A stretch of DNA of 35,454 nucleotides from an uncultured Lachnospiraceae bacterium (GTDB lineage: Bacteria > Bacillota > Clostridia > Lachnospirales > Lachnospiraceae): NCBI GenBank assembly GCA_900548905.1, contig URMK01000068.1:1-35454 (forward strand). The letters run 5' to 3'. The first letter of the stretch is position 1; each line of letters begins with the position of its first letter. Position numbers and translations under genes: made by a program. Positions 1 to 8,232 of the stretch are shown one piece after another. The notes beneath the pieces are model-generated. The model saw only the letters and a list, made by a program, of their open reading frames with translations. It made no database searches and was not told the origin of the DNA.

Positions 1-2
1 GG

Positions 3-83
3 GACGCCGCTCTGCCGGCGGGCGGAAGGCCATTTGGCACCTGCGAAATTTGCGTTATTTACAGGAATGGAGGTACAGGCTGA
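3..83 (+). CDS. C-terminal end of an upstream gene (partial)
   Basis: An open frame runs in from the left edge and ends at TGA 81-83. It encodes 26 residues before the stop, ending FGTCEICVIYRNGGTG. Its stop overlaps the start codon of the next gene in a TGATG arrangement, which usually means translational coupling within an operon. I do not recognise the protein from so short a tail. Adaptive-response partners such as Ada or AlkA are common next to ogt, but nothing visible here proves that. Confidence 0.3.
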   Translation, partial: DAALPAGGRPFGTCEICVIYRNGGTG

Positions 84-616
84 TGACCTATATATATCAT
101 TATAATTCACCCTTGGGCGGTATCACGCTTTCAAGCAATGGGACAGAGCTTACAGGCTTATGGTTTGACGGACAAAAATACTTTGGCGATACACTTCCGG
201 AGAAATATGAGGAAAAGAACCTGCCTATATTTGAGGAGGCGGCCCGCTGGCTTGCCATTTATTTCAGCGGTAAGGCTCCCGGTTTTACACCGCCGCTGTC
301 TATGAATACGACGCCGTTCCGTAAGGCAGTCTGGGAAATTATGCTGACAATTCCTTATGGGGAAACAATGACCTATGGGGAAATTGCAGACAGGCTTGCA
401 AAACAAAAAGGACTGCCTAAAATGTCCGCACAGGCTGTAGGCGGCGCAGTAGGGCACAATTCCATTTCACTGATGATTCCCTGCCACCGTGTGGTGGGAA
501 CGAACGGAAGCCTGACAGGCTATGCGGGGGGCATAAATAAAAAGGTGCAGCTGCTTACCATGGAGAAAGTGGATATGTCCCGTTTTTTTGTACCGGGGAA
601 AGGAACGGCGTTATGA
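83..616 (+). CDS. ogt: Methylated-DNA--protein-cysteine S-methyltransferase
   Basis: Suicide DNA-repair protein that moves alkyl groups from O6-alkylguanine or O4-alkylthymine onto its own cysteine. The active-site motif IPCHRVVG is intact, with the acceptor Cys at about residue 134 of 177. The winged-helix DNA-binding part precedes it (PFRKAVWEIMLTIPYGETMTYGEIA, shown here in part: PYGETMTYGEIA at residues 91-102), and the conserved GYAGG loop follows. Length matches the family. The ATG at 83 is chosen because GGAGG lies nine bases upstream; an earlier in-frame ATG has no comparable site. The start overlaps the stop of an upstream partial gene. The 3' end overlaps the convergent AraC gene by six bases. 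Confidence 0.93.
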   Translation: MTYIYHYNSPLGGITLSSNGTELTGLWFDGQKYFGDTLPEKYEEKNLPIFEEAARWLAIYFSGKAPGFTPPLSMNTTPFRKAVWEIMLTIPYGETMTYGEIADRLAKQKGLPKMSAQAVGGAVGHNSISLMIPCHRVVGTNGSLTGYAGGINKKVQLLTMEKVDMSRFFVPGKGTAL

Positions 617-1543
617 TTGTTTCGGCAAATGCGGTGGTAATACAGTAGAGGAAATAGAAGCCCTTTGTCTGTATTCCCTGGGCGTACATTTAAAATGTCT
701 GGCAAACAGCTCCGAGAAATAGCTCAGGTGGTTAAATCCGCAGTCAACGGCAATCTGCGTAATCGTCTTATCCGTGTTTTTCAGAAGATAGGAGCTCACC
801 TCCAGGCGATAGGTGTTCATAAAATCAATCGGCGACTGCCGGAGATAATGCCTGAATATGCGGCAGCATTTGCTGCGGCATACCCCGCCGGAAGCGGCGA
901 TATCCTCCAGGGTTATCTTTTCGGAAAAATGCTGGTAAATATAGGATACCATATCTTTCTGCAGACGGATATCGGAGGCTTTGGGGCCTTCCTCCTCCGG
1001 CAGACTGTCCCGGGTAGGAAGGAAGACATTCCGCCACAGCAGATGTATCAGTCCCGCAATTTCCAGTTCATAGCCGGCCTCCCCTTTGTCCTTAAGTGCG
1101 CAGATTTGATCCAAATAGGACAGAATAAGGGAAGCCTCTTTGTGGGAGGAATCCAGATACAGATATTCCAGCCGTCTGTTTTCCAATACCGGCTGCACAT
1201 ATTTGCGGTACAGCGGCTTGTTTGCGGATAATAAGGAAGGGTGGAACAGGACGCAGATAAACGTACAGTTTCGCTGGCTGACGGAATAGCCATAATGCAG
1301 CTGTCTGGTATTCACCATAATCCCGTCCTTTTCTTTCAGCAGCACATTCCGTCCGTTTATATAATAATTCATTTCTCCCTTCAGTATCCGTATGAATTCT
1401 ATATCCTCATGCCAGTGGCACAGGGCCTTTTTGCCGGGATAAAAGGATAACTCCCCGACTCTGATATAAAGGGGGATACCTGTCGCATCGTAATGAACGA
1501 TTTCTGAAGCGTCCTGCATAATTTCAACATCAATTTTTTTCAT
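611..1543 (-). CDS. AraC-family regulator with N-terminal cupin
   Basis: A 310-residue transcription factor. Residues about 20-110 look like the AraC cupin sensing domain (HWHEDIEFIRILKGEMNYYI), with histidines typical of a ligand pocket. Residues about 200-300 form the double helix-turn-helix: first helix pair around KITLEDIAASGGVCRSKCCR, then the diagnostic ITQIAVDCGFNHLSYFSELF and the TPREYR end. A GAGGG site lies just before the ATG. The gene is divergent from the MATE/acetyltransferase pair at 1773-3790, so control of that pair and of itself is likely. The ligand is not evident; cupin AraC proteins next to transporters often respond to sugars or small organic molecules. Confidence 0.88.
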   Translation of the reverse strand: MKKIDVEIMQDASEIVHYDATGIPLYIRVGELSFYPGKKALCHWHEDIEFIRILKGEMNYYINGRNVLLKEKDGIMVNTRQLHYGYSVSQRNCTFICVLFHPSLLSANKPLYRKYVQPVLENRRLEYLYLDSSHKEASLILSYLDQICALKDKGEAGYELEIAGLIHLLWRNVFLPTRDSLPEEEGPKASDIRLQKDMVSYIYQHFSEKITLEDIAASGGVCRSKCCRIFRHYLRQSPIDFMNTYRLEVSSYLLKNTDKTITQIAVDCGFNHLSYFSELFARHFKCTPREYRQRASISSTVLPPHLPKQS

Positions 1544-1712
1544 TGCACCCTCTCATGTACTGCTGGATGGAGTACTGGATTACCGAATAAAAATACGATT
1601 GTTATACTAAAAAACTATTATATTGCTATTATTTCAAAAAATCAAATACTATACTGAAAAAGATGGCGGCGAGTCTGCTGTCCGTTACTGATCACGGAGT
1701 GAACGGTAACTG

Positions 1713-1748
1713 CTTTCCGAAACCGTTCAGACAGGTCTGTACGGTAAC
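1713..1748. promoter_or_regulatory. Dyad and repeat upstream of the MATE gene
   Basis: An interrupted palindrome spans 1722-1745: ACCGT-T-CAGAC, two-base centre, GTCTG-T-ACGGT, with one T-T mismatch per turn. ACGGTAAC occurs at 1713-1720 and again at 1741-1748, so the right arm is also part of a direct repeat, 28 bases apart. It lies 27 bases before the MATE start and could be an operator or an RNA hairpin near the ribosome binding site. Binding by the divergent AraC protein is an inference. Confidence 0.45.
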
Positions 1749-1772
1749 ACACTACAACTGCCGGGAGAAGAT

Positions 1773-3128
1773 ATGAAAAAAGAAAACAAGGTATTTTATA
1801 AGAAACTGCTTATTCTTGTAGTTCCTATTGCTCTGCAGAATCTGATGTCTGCCATGGTAAGTGCGTCGGATGCGATTATGCTCAGTCTGCTGGATCAGGA
1901 TTCCCTTTCGGCGGTTTCCCTGGCGACCCAGGTACAGTTTGTGCTGAGCCTTTTCTGGGCGGCACTAACGATTGGGGGCACCATTCTGGCGGCACAGTAT
2001 TGGGGAAAGAAGGATATACAATCGGTGGAGCGGATACTGGCAATCGTGCTTAAGATATCCGTTTTGATATCCGCTCTGTTTTTTGTGGGAGCAATCGGTT
2101 TCCCGCGGCAGCTGATGCGAATATTTACAAATGACGACACTCTGGTTTCACTTGGAGCCGTATATCTGAAGGCGGTAAGCTGGTCCTATTTATTTGCCGG
2201 TGTTTCCCAGATATATCTGTGCATTATGAAAAACAGCGGCAGGACGGGGAAAAGTACGGTTTTTGGTTCCATATCCATGGTATCCAATATCCTGTTGAAT
2301 GCAGTCTTTATTTTCGGGCTTCTGGGTGCTCCGAAAATGGGAATCCGGGGCGCGGCTGTTGCTACGGTCATCGCAAGAGGACTGGAGCTGCTTCTTGTCT
2401 GCGCGGAAAGTGCAAAGAAGGATGTTGTGCGCATACGGTGGAAGTATCTGAAGGACTCCAATTGCGTATTGCAAAAAGATTTTTGGCACTATACCTCGCC
2501 GGTTCTTGCAAATGAATTGGTGTGGGGATGCGGGTTTACCATGTTTTCCGTAATTATGGGACATCTGGGAAGCGATGCGGTAGCAGCCAATTCCATTGCC
2601 AATATCGTGAAAAACCTGGTGGCCTGTCTCTGCCTGGGCATCGGATCCGGAAGCGGTATCCTTGTGGGAAATGAACTGGGGGCCGGCGCGCTGGAGAGGG
2701 CAAAGGAATACGGGGGAAGGCTGTGCAGGCTGGCGGTACTCGCCGGAGCAGCGTCCGGCGCGCTGCTGATCCTTTGCAGTCCCCTGATTTTGATGGCCTC
2801 CGGAAACCTGAGCCCGCAGGCCAGAGGATATCTGCAGGGTATGCTTATCATGTGTTCCTACTATATGATAGGAAAATCGGTCAATTCCACCGCTATAGCC
2901 GGAATTTTCTGTGCAGGCGGGGATACCAGGTTTGGTTTCCTGTGCGATCTGATCACGATGTGGGTTATCATAGTCCCGCTCGGCATAGTTGCGGCGTTTG
3001 TGCTGAAACTGCCTGTACCGGCGGTATATTTTCTGCTGAATCTGGATGAGTTTGTAAAGCTGCCTGCGGTATACCGGCATTACAAAAAATACGGTTGGGT
3101 CAGGAACCTGACCAGAGATGAGATATAA
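1773..3128 (+). CDS. MATE-family multidrug/sodium antiporter
   Basis: A 451-residue integral membrane protein with about twelve hydrophobic segments and the two-bundle layout of MATE exporters. N-terminal text LVVPIALQNLMSAMVSASDA and the internal repeat HYTSPVLANELVWGCGFTMF (residue about 235) correspond to the start of each half. Members use Na+ or H+ gradients to expel cationic drugs or metabolites. The start has GGGAGAAG a few bases upstream. It is followed 41 bases later by an acetyltransferase, probably co-transcribed, and is divergent from an AraC regulator, suggesting inducible expression. Substrate cannot be read from sequence. Confidence 0.9.
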   Translation: MKKENKVFYKKLLILVVPIALQNLMSAMVSASDAIMLSLLDQDSLSAVSLATQVQFVLSLFWAALTIGGTILAAQYWGKKDIQSVERILAIVLKISVLISALFFVGAIGFPRQLMRIFTNDDTLVSLGAVYLKAVSWSYLFAGVSQIYLCIMKNSGRTGKSTVFGSISMVSNILLNAVFIFGLLGAPKMGIRGAAVATVIARGLELLLVCAESAKKDVVRIRWKYLKDSNCVLQKDFWHYTSPVLANELVWGCGFTMFSVIMGHLGSDAVAANSIANIVKNLVACLCLGIGSGSGILVGNELGAGALERAKEYGGRLCRLAVLAGAASGALLILCSPLILMASGNLSPQARGYLQGMLIMCSYYMIGKSVNSTAIAGIFCAGGDTRFGFLCDLITMWVIIVPLGIVAAFVLKLPVPAVYFLLNLDEFVKLPAVYRHYKKYGWVRNLTRDEI

Positions 3129-3169
3129 AATATGAACCTTATGCCGGTAGAAAATGGAGGGAAAAAAGT

Positions 3170-3790
3170 ATGACAATGAAAGAAAGAATCGCAAACGGAA
3201 AATTATACACGGATTATTGCGAAGGGCTTCCGGAGGAAAGAAAGCTGTGCAAGAAGCGGATGAATGCTTTCAATGCGTCCACTATGGAGGATTTGGACGG
3301 ACGGATGGCGGCAATGACGGAACTGTTCGGCAGGGTGACCAATGCGTGGGTGGAACCGCCGTTTTATTGCTGCTATGGGACCCACATCACGATAGGAGAG
3401 GGAAGTTATCTGAATTTCAACTGCAATTTTGCAGACGACGGCAGAATTACCATTGGCAGTCGGGTTATGTTCGGGCCTGCTGTCACCATTGCTACGGTGG
3501 GGCATCCTATCTGTCCGGATATGAGGGAGTATATGTATACGGCTCCTGTGACCATTGGGGATAACTGCTGGATAGGGGCGGGAGCCGTGATCTGCCCTGG
3601 TGTAACAATAGGTGACAACAGCGTGATCGGCGCCGGCAGCGTGGTGACCAGGGATATTCCGGCGAATTCTGTGGCAGTGGGGAATCCCTGCCGGGTGCTG
3701 CGGGAAATCAATGAGAGGGACAGGCTGTATTATTATAAGAACCGTGAAATCACGCAGCAGGATCTGGCAGAAGAGGCCAGCCTGCGTTAG
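3170..3790 (+). CDS. Maltose/galactoside O-acetyltransferase-like hexapeptide protein
   Basis: A 206-residue left-handed beta-helix acetyltransferase of the LacA/Maa/NodL group. The N-terminal helical cap (KERIANGKLYTD... then EERKLCKKRMNAFNAS) is typical of the Mac domain. Hexapeptide repeats run from about residue 70 to 180, and the catalytic His is at about 112 in ATVGHP. The end carries the usual VAVGNPCRVLREI. GGAGGG precedes the ATG. The enzyme would transfer acetyl from acetyl-CoA to a sugar hydroxyl, generally thought to detoxify non-metabolised sugars. Location behind a MATE pump fits modification plus export, but this is inference. It converges on the phosphotransferase gene with only 14 bases between. 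Confidence 0.9.
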   Translation: MTMKERIANGKLYTDYCEGLPEERKLCKKRMNAFNASTMEDLDGRMAAMTELFGRVTNAWVEPPFYCCYGTHITIGEGSYLNFNCNFADDGRITIGSRVMFGPAVTIATVGHPICPDMREYMYTAPVTIGDNCWIGAGAVICPGVTIGDNSVIGAGSVVTRDIPANSVAVGNPCRVLREINERDRLYYYKNREITQQDLAEEASLR

Positions 3791-3804
3791 CGTGTTTTCA
3801 AAAC

Positions 3805-4773
3805 TCATTCCTGCAATCTGTCTGTCGCTTCCCTGAATTTTTCGGTCAGAATTCCCGTTGACCAGTCATACATTTCCATAGTCTCGTATTTCCGGTATTC
3901 GCATTCCAGGGCTACCAGCAGGGAAAGATAGATGTCATACCACAGCGCCCTGCGCTGCTGGGAGGCGGTAAGGTGTTCCAGGCCGTAGCCCTTACGGAAA
4001 TCGGAATTGTCTCCATAGGTACGGAAGCCTACCTCCATGAGGGGATCCGCCCAGAGACACCTTTCCCAGTCAATGATCCCGCTGACCCTGCCGTCCTTTA
4101 CAAAAATATTGCCGTCCCAGCAATCCCAGTGGACCAGCCGGGGAACGGTTACCTCCCGGAATACCTCCTTATCCCTTTCCAGATAATCCCACAGTTTATC
4201 CGCCGGAATTTTCAAATCAATATTCCTGACGCGCGCGTCCTCCGCGCCCAGCTTCAGCATGCTGCAGAAAACAGGGTACCATTCCGGACCCTGAAACGCG
4301 GGCTGGCCGGGATAACCGAAGCAGGGGCAGGTGATTTCATTGATCCGGTGCAGGATCTCACCCGTCTGGATATAGATATCCCGGATTTCCTGTTCTGTAA
4401 GGCTTTCTTTCAGGGAAAACAGGCTGGAACCTTCCAGCTTTTCCATGAAAAAATAGGGGGAAGGACAGAGCGTAAGGCTGTCATCAAAGCCCAAAATCTG
4501 TGCGGCCGGGATTCCGGGACGGGAATCCGCCAGCTTCATGGCCTCCACCTCCGTCCACATGATATTCTTCTCATAAGACATAACGGGAACGTCCCTGGGA
4601 GGGGCTACCTTCAGGATAGTCTGCCGGCCGCTCTCTAAGGTGATCTCATAGGCTACATTAAAATACCCTTCTGTCAGTTCCCGGCAGCCGGCAAGTTCAT
4701 CCGGGGCAAAAAATTTTGCGGTCATTTTCCGGATCATGTCGGCACTCTGCCGGTTTTTCGTTAAGCTTTCCAT
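3805..4773 (-). CDS. Aminoglycoside phosphotransferase-fold kinase (APH family)
   Basis: A 322-residue kinase-like protein. ATP-binding lysine is probably Lys55 (TILKVA). The catalytic loop is HWDCWDGN at about 215-222 (His215, Asp217, Asn222), and the metal-binding Asp235 lies in IIDWE, both as in the APH superfamily. The fold covers aminoglycoside and macrolide kinases as well as choline, homoserine and sugar kinases, so resistance is not proven. Its start lies inside the end of the preceding MATE gene (13-base overlap), indicating one transcript and coupled translation. A modifying kinase with an efflux pump again suggests detoxification of an amphiphilic compound. Confidence 0.85.
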   Translation of the reverse strand: MESLTKNRQSADMIRKMTAKFFAPDELAGCRELTEGYFNVAYEITLESGRQTILKVAPPRDVPVMSYEKNIMWTEVEAMKLADSRPGIPAAQILGFDDSLTLCPSPYFFMEKLEGSSLFSLKESLTEQEIRDIYIQTGEILHRINEITCPCFGYPGQPAFQGPEWYPVFCSMLKLGAEDARVRNIDLKIPADKLWDYLERDKEVFREVTVPRLVHWDCWDGNIFVKDGRVSGIIDWERCLWADPLMEVGFRTYGDNSDFRKGYGLEHLTASQQRRALWYDIYLSLLVALECEYRKYETMEMYDWSTGILTEKFREATDRLQE

Positions 4774-6104
4774 AGTTTATCTCCTTGAAATTTGTGGCAG
4801 CTGTATACCGACCACGCCGCAGTCAGTATATCGCTGAGAATAAAGGCGTACCAGACGACATGTATGCTTCCGGTCATCCCCAGAAGGAAAAGCAGGGGAA
4901 TCCGTATGGCAAAGATGCTGCCAAGTGACAGGAAAAGTACCTTTTTCCCCATGCCAAGGGCCTGGTAAAAGGCCTGCACCACAGGCAGGATACCCTTAAG
5001 GCAGAAGGAAAGGCACAGGATACGCAGGGCCTGCCCGCCGGTACGTTTGATACCCGCTTCGCCGGTAAAAAGGCGGATCAGCCATTGGGAACCGGGATAG
5101 CATAGGCATGTAAGAAGGAGGCCGTAGACAACGCCTGTGACCAGCGCATACGTCATGGTTTTCCGGATCCGGTCCTTACGCCTGCGCCCCCAGTCAAAGC
5201 CGATAACCGGCTGTATGCCCTGCATAATTCCGGAAAAGGGAGTGAGGAAAAAGGATTGCAGCCGTTCTATAACGGCAAAGCTGCCGATGGCCTGATTTCC
5301 TCCGGCCTGACCGAGCACATGGTTACAGACAACCACTGCCAGGCTGTTTCCCAGGTTATTGAGAAAGGAGGGAAGCCCGATGGACAGGATTTCTTTCCCG
5401 ATTAGCCGGTTCCACCGGATCTCCCTGAATCCGAGCCGGCAGGGAGTGGATTTCCGGAAGAAAAAATAGTACATACTGCTTCCTGCGGATACCACCTGTG
5501 CAAGGAAGGTAGCCCAGGCGGCGCCCCGGATCCCCATGGAAAAGACGAGGATAAAGAGGGGATCCAGCGCTAAATTCACCGTTACCGGGACTGCCCATTG
5601 CAGCATACTGTAACCGATATCCCCCTCCGCCCGCATCACGCCTGAAAATCCGGTGCTGAATACGGTCCCGAGCAGCAGGATAGTGCCGTAATCTATCGCA
5701 TAGGGCAGTATTTGCGGCGTGCAGCCCAGGACCGTGAGCAAAGGTTTCAGGAACAGCAGGCCGGCGGCGGTGATGACGACGGAGCCGGCCAGCCACATCC
5801 AGATCATACAGCCTGCAACGGCTTTCCCTTCCCGGGAAGATCCTTCTCCCAGTTTCCTGGAAATCACAGATCCGGCGCCGGTTCCCAGGGTGGAGCTGAT
5901 TCCGCCCACCAGTACCAGTACGGGGGAAAATATCCCGATTGCCCCGCTGGCAAGGCTTCCGGCTGTTCTGGATACAAAAAAAGTATCCGTCATGACATAA
6001 AAATTATAAAGCAGAATGGATAATGTGGTCTGCGAGCACATGGCGAGCATCAACCTTGGCACCGAAGCTGTTTCCAGGCTGTTTGTGCGGGAAGCTTTTT
6101 TCAT
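4761..6104 (-). CDS. MATE-family efflux transporter (second copy)
   Basis: About 447 residues with twelve predicted membrane helices and the MATE opening VPRLMLAMCSQTTLSILLYN, the MTDTFFVSR segment of helix 1-2, and a glycine-rich GTGAGSVISRKLGEG loop typical of the NorM/DinF-like branch (MepA type). The start at 6104 is preferred over an ATG 24 bases earlier because AAAGGA lies at correct spacing only before 6104. It is only distantly similar to the MATE protein at 1773-3128, so not a recent duplicate. First gene of a minus-strand pair with the APH-fold kinase, which it overlaps. Confidence 0.88.
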   Translation of the reverse strand: MKKASRTNSLETASVPRLMLAMCSQTTLSILLYNFYVMTDTFFVSRTAGSLASGAIGIFSPVLVLVGGISSTLGTGAGSVISRKLGEGSSREGKAVAGCMIWMWLAGSVVITAAGLLFLKPLLTVLGCTPQILPYAIDYGTILLLGTVFSTGFSGVMRAEGDIGYSMLQWAVPVTVNLALDPLFILVFSMGIRGAAWATFLAQVVSAGSSMYYFFFRKSTPCRLGFREIRWNRLIGKEILSIGLPSFLNNLGNSLAVVVCNHVLGQAGGNQAIGSFAVIERLQSFFLTPFSGIMQGIQPVIGFDWGRRRKDRIRKTMTYALVTGVVYGLLLTCLCYPGSQWLIRLFTGEAGIKRTGGQALRILCLSFCLKGILPVVQAFYQALGMGKKVLFLSLGSIFAIRIPLLFLLGMTGSIHVVWYAFILSDILTAAWSVYSCHKFQGDKLWKA

Positions 6105-6270
6105 CCCATAGTCCTTTCCCTGAAACATATGACGAGGAACCGTTCTTTCTTATTTTACAGGAAACAGAAGAGGAAATCCAGAAGAACCGTATCGCAGTGG
6201 CGGTAAACCGCAATAGTGCGGCCATCGCCTGAAAACCGAAATAATGTAAATGTTATCTGCAGTTTTGCCG

Positions 6271-6300
6271 ATATACTTTACGGCGTATATTCATTATAAT
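6271..6300 (+). promoter_or_regulatory. Probable promoter and operator of the GH88 gene
   Basis: A perfect TATAAT lies at 6295-6300, 64 bases before the GH88 start. No good -35 box is present at 17 bases (TATACT at 6272). Immediately upstream is a dyad, ATATAC at 6271-6276 and GTATAT at 6285-6290, with an eight-base spacer that covers the -35 position. A weak -35 under a dyad suggests a regulated promoter. The regulator is unknown. Confidence 0.4.
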
Positions 6301-6363
6301 GAAAGAGAAAGCTGCCTCACGGCTTTGGTTGGGCAGATACATAGATAAGAGGAGGAGAGGGAT

Positions 6364-7542
6364 ATGCAGACAAGAGAAGCACTGCTGCAGCACAAAGAAA
6401 TTGACGGGGAGATGCTGAAATCGGCCTATGAAAAGGCGGCAGAACTGATTCTAGCGGCAACTGCTGAATTTACGGACAAATTTCCGCCGTCCGCCAGCGT
6501 AAACCATTTTTACCGGCCGGGAAGCAATTATGAGTGGACGCCGGGATTCTGGACAGGCGAGGTGTGGCTGGCCTATGAAAAGACCGGGGAGGAAACGCTT
6601 AAGAAAACAGCGGAGATTGAAGTGGCGGACTTTTACAGGAGGATTAAGGAAAAAGACGGCGTGGATCATCATGACATGGGCTTTTTATACTGTCCCTCCT
6701 GCGTTGCGGCTTATAAGCTGACAGGGAATGAGATCGGAAAGGAAGCGGCGATCATGGCTGCGGATAATCTCATGACACGGTTCCATGAAAAGGGACAGTT
6801 TTTCCAGGCATGGGGGAAGCTGGGGGAGGAAAACAACTACCGCCTGATCATCGATTGTCTGTTGAATATGCCGCTGCTGTTCTGGGCCGGAGAGGTGACC
6901 GGGAATGCGGAATATGCCGGAAAAGCGGAAGCACATATCAAGACAGCAATGAAAAATATTATCCGGGAGGATCATTCCACCTACCATACCTTTTTCTTTG
7001 ATGTGAATACGGGAGAACCGAAGAAGGGGGTTACCCATCAGGGCTACCGCGACGGTTCCGCCTGGGCCAGGGGACAGGCATGGGGCATATATGGATCCGC
7101 CCTAGCTTACAAATTCCTGCGGGAGGAAGAATATGCCGATATTTTCTGCAAGGTAACGGACTATTTCCTGGAGCATCTGCCGGGGGATATGGTACCCTAT
7201 TGGGATTTTGATTTCAGTGACGGCAGCGGGGAGCCGAGGGATTCTTCGGCAGCGGCCATCGCGGCCTGCGGTATGCTTGAGATGAGCAAATACCTTCCTG
7301 AAGAGAAGGCGGCTTATTATACGGGAATGGCAAAACGGCTTCTGTATGCGCTGGTGACGGAATGTGCGGTTACCGATCCGTCCCAGTCCAACGGCCTGCT
7401 TTTCCATGGAACCTACGCAAAGAGTTCGCCTTATAATACCTGCCCTAACAACGGCGTGGACGAATGTGTCATCTGGGGCGATTATTTTTATATGGAAGCG
7501 CTCACAAGGCTTTCCATGGACTGGAAACCTTACTGGTATTGA
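6364..7542 (+). CDS. ugl: Unsaturated chondroitin/glucuronyl hydrolase, GH88
   Basis: A 392-residue cytoplasmic (alpha/alpha)6 glycosidase that hydrates the 4,5-double bond left by polysaccharide lyases and releases unsaturated uronic acid from glycosaminoglycan disaccharides. The two catalytic aspartates fit: Asp104 in DHHDMGF and Asp164 in LIIDCLLN, 60 apart, as Asp88 and Asp149 are in the Bacillus enzyme. Family motifs GYRDGSAWARGQAWGIYG and DSSAAAIAACG are present. No signal peptide. GGAGGAGAGGG precedes the ATG. The gene directly downstream is the broken remnant of a likely lyase, so this was probably the second gene of a lyase/hydrolase pair. Substrate (hyaluronan, chondroitin or heparin type) is not decided by sequence. 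Confidence 0.93.
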   Translation: MQTREALLQHKEIDGEMLKSAYEKAAELILAATAEFTDKFPPSASVNHFYRPGSNYEWTPGFWTGEVWLAYEKTGEETLKKTAEIEVADFYRRIKEKDGVDHHDMGFLYCPSCVAAYKLTGNEIGKEAAIMAADNLMTRFHEKGQFFQAWGKLGEENNYRLIIDCLLNMPLLFWAGEVTGNAEYAGKAEAHIKTAMKNIIREDHSTYHTFFFDVNTGEPKKGVTHQGYRDGSAWARGQAWGIYGSALAYKFLREEEYADIFCKVTDYFLEHLPGDMVPYWDFDFSDGSGEPRDSSAAAIAACGMLEMSKYLPEEKAAYYTGMAKRLLYALVTECAVTDPSQSNGLLFHGTYAKSSPYNTCPNNGVDECVIWGDYFYMEALTRLSMDWKPYWY

Positions 7543-7559
7543 TGCAAGTTTTCCGATAA

Positions 7560-7862
7560 AGAAAAAGGAGATTTACCGTTATCAACGGCGGGGATCCGCT
7601 TACGGAACCGGCGCAGGCGCAGCTTCTGGAAACCCGGAGCCATACACGGCATGTAACATTGAGCGGTGAGGAAGCACAGGCCGTAAAGATTACGGCAGGC
7701 GGAAGGAGTTATGTGGTAATACTCTGCCATGACGAGGTATTCCACAGTTCAGATGCCGTCATTGCCGGATCGTGCTTCGGTACCGGAAATGTCTGTGTTT
7801 TCGATGTGGCCGGGGCAAAAGAGGGCGAACGGCTGTACGGCGGCGAAGTACTCCATGTATGA
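7560..7862 (+). pseudogene. C-terminal remnant, probable heparinase II/III-family lyase
   Basis: An open frame of about 100 codons has a good ribosome binding site (AAAGGAG at 7565-7570) but no start codon near it; translation would begin RFTVINGGDPLTEP without a Met. The tail SYVVILCHDEVFHSSDAV, then an AGSCFGTGNVCVFD segment and a final Gly-Gly-Glu-Val-Leu, resembles the last beta strands of heparinase II/III-like lyases. I infer that an internal deletion fused the original ribosome binding site region to the last fifth of the gene. A TTG at 7659 could still start a 67-residue fragment. The family call rests on remembered patterns and on the neighbouring ugl, so it is tentative. Confidence 0.5.
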
Positions 7863-7912
7863 ACCGGCAGAATGGCGGAAAATATGCTGTGAAAAACAGC
7901 CTGAATATGAAA

Positions 7913-7970
7913 GAGGGACTATCGTCTCAGCAATGCTGGGACGTAGGTCCTCTTTTCTTTCTGTTTTTTG
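7913..7970 (+). terminator. Rho-independent terminator
   Basis: A long hairpin at 7913-7952 has arms GAGGGAC-TAT-CGTCTCAGC and GCTGGGACG-TA-GGTCCTC around an AAT loop, followed by a T-rich run to about 7970. It ends the ugl transcript after the remnant and isolates the AraC-type regulator gene. The following 260 bases up to 8232 contain no gene; a TAAAAT at 8149-8154 is a possible weak -10 box. Confidence 0.85.
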
Positions 7971-8232
7971 CTCTAAACGGGTATAATTCCCCTTATCCCC
8001 AAAGTCCGGGCGCCTTGGGTAGCGGTCCGGCAGTATCGGCTTACAGCCCATGTATCGAGCACCCGTTTTATGGGTGGCGGCAGGAACCCGGGCCTTCCAG
8101 GTAATCGAAAATTGGAAATTTATACTATTTTTAGTAAGGGTATTGTGATAAAATCAATTATATGTGGCTTGTTCCGGGCCTTGGGAGGTGCCGGTACAGT
8201 AAGACGGAGGCGGGCGGAAGGAAGAAAGCATT

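Noticed and set aside
2190..3194. Long minus-strand open frame of 334 codons opposite the first MATE gene
   Set aside because: No ribosome binding site, composition unlike a protein (rich in Gln, Arg, His) and fully covered by a clear transporter gene on the plus strand.
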